From the NCBI RefSeq assembly GCF_900111685.1, contig NZ_FOHX01000005.1, forward strand, positions 248,001 to 312,000: 64,000 nt of DNA. The letters are read 5' to 3'. A program made the position numbers and the translations under genes. Origin of the DNA: Nonomuraea wenchangensis. Its GTDB lineage: Bacteria > Actinomycetota > Actinomycetes > Streptosporangiales > Streptosporangiaceae. Shown piece after piece: positions 60,112-64,000 of the stretch. Under the pieces are notes generated by a model, which searched no databases, was not told where the DNA came from, and saw nothing but the letters and a program-made list of their open reading frames with translations. The stretch's first letter is position 1. The number at the start of each line of letters is the position of its first letter.

Positions 60112-61683
60112 ATGAGCAGCGACTGGCCGGTGCTGGGCTCGGCCGCCGACCCGGCGGGGGAGGCGTACAAGCGCAACACCGAGATCAACGAACGCCTGGC
60201 CGCCGACCTGCTCGACCGCCTAGCCGCCGCCGCGCCCGGCGGCCCCGAGCGGTCGCGGCGGCGGCACGTCGAACGCGGCAAGCTGCTGCCACGCGACCGC
60301 GTGGACGGCCTGCTGGACCCCGGCTCCCGCTTCCTGGAGCTGTCGCCGCTGGCCGCGAACGGCCTCTACGACGACGAGGCGCCGGCGGCCGGGATCATCA
60401 CGGGCGTCGGCCGGGTCTCGGGCCGCGAGTGCGTGATCGTCGCCAACGACGCCACGGTCAAGGGCGGCACCTACTACCCGATGACCGTCAAGAAGCACCT
60501 GCGCGCGCAGGAGGTGGCCCTGCACAACCACCTGCCCTGCGTCTACCTCGTGGACTCCGGCGGCGCGTTCCTGCCCAAGCAGGACGAGGTGTTCCCCGAC
60601 CGCGACCACTTCGGCCGCATCTTCTACAACCAGGCCACCATGTCCGCCCGCGGCATCCCGCAGATCGCCGCCGTGCTCGGCTCGTGCACGGCGGGCGGCG
60701 CGTACGTCCCCGCGATGAGCGACGAGGCGGTCATCGTCCGCGGCCAGGGCACGATCTTCCTGGGCGGCCCGCCGCTGGTGAAGGCGGCCACCGGCGAGGA
60801 GGTCACGGCCGAGGAGCTGGGCGGCGGCGACCTGCACGCCCGGGTCAGCGGCGTCACCGACCACCTCGCCGAGGACGACGCGCACGCGCTCGCCATCGTC
60901 CGCGACATCGTCTCCACGCTCGCCCCGCGCGCCGAGCGGCCCTGGCCGGTGGTCACGCCCGAGCCGCCCCGCCACGACCCGCGCGACCTGTACGGGATCG
61001 TCCCCGCGGACACCCGCCAGCCGTACGACGTGCGCGAGGTCATCGCGAGGATCGTGGACGGCTCACGCTTCCTGGAGTTCAAGGCCGAGTACGGCCACAC
61101 CCTCGTCACCGGCTTCGCCCACCTGCACGGCCACCCGGTCGGCATCGTGGCCAACAACGGCATCCTGTTCAGCGAGTCGGCCATGAAGGGCGCCCACTTC
61201 ATCGAGCTGTGCGACCAGCGCCGCATCCCTCTGGTGTTCCTGCAGAACATCAGCGGCTTCATGGTCGGCAAGGCGTACGAGGCGGGCGGCATAGCCAAGC
61301 ACGGCGCGAAGATGGTCACCGCCGTCTCCTGCGCGCGGGTGCCCAAGTTCACCGTGGTCATCGGCGGCTCGTTCGGCGCGGGGAACTACGCGATGTCCGG
61401 CCGGGCGTACGCGCCGCGCTTCCTGTGGATGTGGCCCAACGCCCGCATCTCCGTGATGGGTGGCGAGCAGGCCGCGAACGTCCTCACCACCGTCGGCACC
61501 GCCGACGCCGACGCCATCAGGGCCCAGTACGAGCACCAGGGCAACCCGTACTACTCCACGGCCAGGCTGTGGGACGACGGCGTGATCGACCCGCTCGACA
61601 CCCGCACCGTCCTCGGCCTGGCGCTGTCCGCGGCGGCCAACGCCCCGCTCGAACCCGCCGGCTACGGCGTCTTCCGGATGTGA
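60112..61683 (+). CDS. acyl-CoA carboxylase beta subunit, probably methylcrotonyl-CoA carboxylase
   Basis: 523 aa carboxyltransferase subunit. The two acyl-CoA/carboxybiotin-binding halves are intact; [20 protein letters not shown] and [20 protein letters not shown] are typical of methylcrotonyl-CoA carboxylase beta. It transfers CO2 from biotin to 3-methylcrotonyl-CoA. GAGGGG precedes the ATG. The stop overlaps a GTG and is 2 nt from the ATG of the alpha subunit gene. With the alpha subunit and HMG-CoA lyase it forms the leucine catabolic (liu-like) operon. Confidence 0.92.
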   Translation: MSSDWPVLGSAADPAGEAYKRNTEINERLAADLLDRLAAAAPGGPERSRRRHVERGKLLPRDRVDGLLDPGSRFLELSPLAANGLYDDEAPAAGIITGVGRVSGRECVIVANDATVKGGTYYPMTVKKHLRAQEVALHNHLPCVYLVDSGGAFLPKQDEVFPDRDHFGRIFYNQATMSARGIPQIAAVLGSCTAGGAYVPAMSDEAVIVRGQGTIFLGGPPLVKAATGEEVTAEELGGGDLHARVSGVTDHLAEDDAHALAIVRDIVSTLAPRAERPWPVVTPEPPRHDPRDLYGIVPADTRQPYDVREVIARIVDGSRFLEFKAEYGHTLVTGFAHLHGHPVGIVANNGILFSESAMKGAHFIELCDQRRIPLVFLQNISGFMVGKAYEAGGIAKHGAKMVTAVSCARVPKFTVVIGGSFGAGNYAMSGRAYAPRFLWMWPNARISVMGGEQAANVLTTVGTADADAIRAQYEHQGNPYYSTARLWDDGVIDPLDTRTVLGLALSAAANAPLEPAGYGVFRM

Positions 61684-61685
61684 TC

Positions 61686-63671
61686 ATGCTCTTCGACCGT
61701 GTTCTCATCGCCAACAGGGGCGAGATCGCCGTGCGGATCGCCCGTACGCTGCGCCGGCTCGGCGTCACGGCGGTGGCCGTGCACACGCCGTCCGACGCCG
61801 ACGCCCGGCACGTACGCGAGGCCGACCTCGCCCTGGAGGTGCCGAGCTACCTGGACGCCGACGCGATCGCGGGGGCGGCGCTCGCGTCCGGCGCTCAGGC
61901 CGTGCACCCCGGCTACGGGTTCCTGGCCGAGAACGCCGCCTTCGCGCGCGCCTGCGCGGCCGCGGGGACGGCGTTCGTCGGGCCGCCGGCCGAGGCCATC
62001 GACGCCATGGGCGACAAGATCCGGGCCAAGGCCACGGTGTCGGCCGCCGGGGTGCCGGTGGTGCCGGGCGGGGCCGAGCCCGGCGACGTGCTGGAGGAGT
62101 GGCGCGACTTCCCCGCCCTGATCAAGCCGTCCGCGGGCGGCGGCGGCAAGGGCATGGTGCTGGTGCGCTCGGCCGCGGAGCTGCCCGACGCGCTGGCGTC
62201 GGCGCGGCGGACCGCGCTGGCCGCGTTCGGCGACGCCACGCTGCTCATCGAGCGGTACGTCGAAAGCCCGCGCCACATCGAGATCCAGGTGCTGGCCGAC
62301 GCCCTCGGCGGCGCGGTGCACCTGGGCGAGCGCGAGTGCAGCCTGCAGCGCAGGCACCAGAAGGTCATCGAGGAGGCGCCGTCGCCGTTCGTCACACCCG
62401 AGCTGCGGTCCCGCATGGGCGCGGCGGCCGTGGAGGCGGCGCGGGCGGTCGGCTACGTCGGCGCGGGCACCGTCGAGTTCATCGTGGACGGAGCCACCGG
62501 CGCCTACCACTTCATGGAGATGAACACCCGCCTCCAGGTCGAGCACCCCGTCACCGAGCTGGTGACCGGCCTCGACCTGGTGGAGCTGCAGCTCCGGGTG
62601 GCGGCAGGCGAGCCGCTGCCGTTCGGCCAGGGCGACGTGCGGCTGAGCGGGCACGCCGTCGAGGCCCGCGTCTACGCCGAGGACCCCGCGCGCGGCTTCC
62701 TGCCGACGGGCGGGCGCGTCCTGCTGCTCCGCGAGCCTGGCGTCCCCGGCCCAACCGCCCAGCCCGACTCTCGCCCGGCCGGCTCCGGCCCGCTGGTCCG
62801 TACGGACTCCGGGCTGACCGAGGGCGGCGTCGTCGGCAGCGAGTTCGACCCGATGCTCTCCAAGGTGGTGGCCTGGGCCCCGGACAGGAAGGCCGCGCTG
62901 CGCGCCCTCGACCGCGCGCTCGCCGGCACCGCCGTGCTGGGCGTGGTCACCAACGTGCCGTTCCTGCGCGCCCTGGCCGTCCACCCGGCCGTCCGCGCGG
63001 GCGAGCTGGACACCGGCCTGATCGAGCGGGCGCTGCCCGAGCTGGTCACGGACGCCGGCGTGCCCGCCGACGTGCTCGCCGCGGCCGGGCTGGTCTTCCA
63101 CGCGCTGCCGCAGGGCGACGACCCGTGGGAGGTCACCGACGGCTGGCGGGTCGGCGAGCGGGCCTGGACGACCTGGCGGCTGGCGTCCAGGGACGGCGTC
63201 CACGACGTACGGGTCCGCGGCCTGCCCGCCGAGTCGGCCGAGGTGCTGCTGGAAGAGCGCCCGGTCCCCGCCCGCCTGCGCGCGGAGGACCCGGAGGTGG
63301 ACGTCACGCTCGGCGGCCGGACCGTCCGCTACCTGTGCGCGCGCGACGGCGACACGCTCTGGCTCGGCCGCGACGGCCACGGGTGGGCGTTCACCCGTCA
63401 CCTGATCGGCGACCCCGGCGACCGCCCCGGGGCCGCCGCCTCCGGTGACGGCGTGGTACGCAGCCCGATGCCGGGCACCGTCCTCGTCGTCAAGGCCCAG
63501 CCGGGCGACCGGGTGACCGTCGGCCAGCCGCTGGTCATCGTCGAGGCCATGAAGATGGAGCACGCCGTCACCGCCCCGTGCGCCGGAGTCGTCACCGACC
63601 TCCCGGTCCAGCCCGGCCGGCCGGTCGACATGGACGCCGTCCTGGCGGTCGTGACCCCCGAGGAGGAATAG
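61686..63671 (+). CDS. acyl-CoA carboxylase alpha subunit (biotin carboxylase and carrier)
   Basis: 661 aa. Biotin carboxylase domain: LIANRGEIAVRIARTLRR, ATP-grasp loop SAGGGGKGM, EMNTRLQVEHPVTE. The C-terminal biotin carrier has EAMKMEH with the biotinyl lysine. A central BT-type region binds the beta subunit. It carboxylates biotin with ATP and bicarbonate. ATG 61686 follows the beta stop by 2 nt (a GTG at 61680 overlaps it). Substrate preference is inferred from the neighbouring beta subunit and HMG-CoA lyase. Confidence 0.93.
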   Translation: MLFDRVLIANRGEIAVRIARTLRRLGVTAVAVHTPSDADARHVREADLALEVPSYLDADAIAGAALASGAQAVHPGYGFLAENAAFARACAAAGTAFVGPPAEAIDAMGDKIRAKATVSAAGVPVVPGGAEPGDVLEEWRDFPALIKPSAGGGGKGMVLVRSAAELPDALASARRTALAAFGDATLLIERYVESPRHIEIQVLADALGGAVHLGERECSLQRRHQKVIEEAPSPFVTPELRSRMGAAAVEAARAVGYVGAGTVEFIVDGATGAYHFMEMNTRLQVEHPVTELVTGLDLVELQLRVAAGEPLPFGQGDVRLSGHAVEARVYAEDPARGFLPTGGRVLLLREPGVPGPTAQPDSRPAGSGPLVRTDSGLTEGGVVGSEFDPMLSKVVAWAPDRKAALRALDRALAGTAVLGVVTNVPFLRALAVHPAVRAGELDTGLIERALPELVTDAGVPADVLAAAGLVFHALPQGDDPWEVTDGWRVGERAWTTWRLASRDGVHDVRVRGLPAESAEVLLEERPVPARLRAEDPEVDVTLGGRTVRYLCARDGDTLWLGRDGHGWAFTRHLIGDPGDRPGAAASGDGVVRSPMPGTVLVVKAQPGDRVTVGQPLVIVEAMKMEHAVTAPCAGVVTDLPVQPGRPVDMDAVLAVVTPEEE

Positions 63672-64000
63672 ATGCCGCATCCCATGGACGGCCTTCCCAA
63701 GCAGGTCACCGTCTACGAGGTGGGGCCGCGCGACGGGCTGCAGAACGAGGCCGCGGTCGTCCCCGTCGAGGTGAAGGCCGAGTTCATCGACCGGCTCGCG
63801 GACGCCGGCCACAAGGTCATCGAGGCCACCAGCTTCGTCCACCCCAAGTGGGTGCCGCAGCTCGCCGACGCCGACGAGCTGCTGACCCGGCTGCACCGCA
63901 GGCCCGGCGTCCGCTACCCCGTCCTGGTGCCGAACGAGCGCGGCCTGGACCGGGCGCTCGACCGCGGTGTGACCGAGATCGCCGTCTTCGCCAGCGCGAC
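63672..64000 (+). CDS. hydroxymethylglutaryl-CoA lyase (3' end outside window)
   Basis: The 109 codons present start directly after the alpha-subunit stop. The DRE-TIM signature YEVGPRDGLQNEAA and the following EATSFVHPKWVPQLADADEL are those of HMG-CoA lyase, which splits the product of leucine degradation to acetyl-CoA and acetoacetate. It is cut by the right edge. With the two carboxylase genes it defines the leucine pathway order carboxylase beta, alpha, lyase; the hydratase and dehydrogenase are probably further downstream. Confidence 0.92.
   Translation, partial: MPHPMDGLPKQVTVYEVGPRDGLQNEAAVVPVEVKAEFIDRLADAGHKVIEATSFVHPKWVPQLADADELLTRLHRRPGVRYPVLVPNERGLDRALDRGVTEIAVFASA

Overview
The window is a very GC-rich (about 73 percent G+C), gene-dense chromosomal segment of an actinomycete. 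GTG starts are frequent, many genes carry a -10 hexamer 6-8 nt before the start codon with no Shine-Dalgarno (leaderless promoters), and stop-start overlaps of 4 nt are common. The protein set (SbcCD, DosR-type stress genes, biotin-dependent acyl-CoA carboxylase, LytR-CpsA-Psr protein) suits the Streptosporangiales (Nonomuraea-like); the genus is an inference. No rRNA, tRNA, CRISPR array or insertion sequence was seen.

Layout. 1-2.0 kb: aldehyde dehydrogenase (cut by the left edge) and GalU. 2.0-7.0 kb: a dormancy/stress island with a DUF1876 (Rv1738-like) protein, SRPBCC protein, tandem universal stress protein, CBS-BON protein, DoxX-like membrane protein, HAD phosphatase and a primary-like sigma factor; GGRCC-type palindromes resembling DosR/DevR boxes precede some of these. 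7.0-15.1 kb: a cupin, then a five-gene translationally coupled operon (SWIM zinc finger, DUF5691, MoxR AAA+, DUF5682, VWA) matching the E. coli yeh-type MoxR cluster. 15.1-21.0 kb: a drug-efflux MFS pump and its TetR repressor around a four-half-site operator, a second MFS pump, an enolase-superfamily protein that has lost its catalytic lysines, and a DUF1835 protein. 21.0-22.3 kb: a lower-GC toxin-antitoxin patch with intact hicAB and the debris of a PIN-domain module.

22.3-25.9 kb: a nitrate/sulfonate/taurine-type ABC importer operon with two TTGTTGACAA operators. 25.9-31 kb: an LCP cell-wall ligase, enoyl-CoA hydratase and two alpha/beta hydrolases. 31-35.7 kb: sbcD-sbcC. 35.7-41 kb: an epimerase, a methyltransferase, a HAD phosphatase, an MHS-type transporter and an NDH-2-like flavoprotein behind an ECF41-type promoter. 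41-43.7 kb: a Re-citrate-synthase-like DRE-TIM enzyme divergent from a citrate synthase with an N-terminal DNA-binding domain.

43.7-49.8 kb is the most unusual part: a three-gene operon encoding a kleisin-like protein, a tandem winged-helix (KITE-like) protein and a 1047-aa SMC/MukB-like ATPase, in the order of jetABC/mksFEB but without the jetD/mksG nuclease. Beside it is a ribbon-helix-helix/Clp-N fusion with its own operator. 50.8-54.8 kb: a metallopeptidase-like secreted protein lacking HExxH, CorA, an NTF2-like protein, an amidohydrolase and an M50-like protease. 54.8-64 kb: a branched-chain 2-oxoacid dehydrogenase E1 alpha-beta fusion, a secreted three-repeat protein with a strong terminator, a heptad-repeat coiled-coil protein, and a TetR-controlled leucine-degradation operon (methylcrotonyl-CoA carboxylase beta and alpha, then HMG-CoA lyase cut by the right edge).
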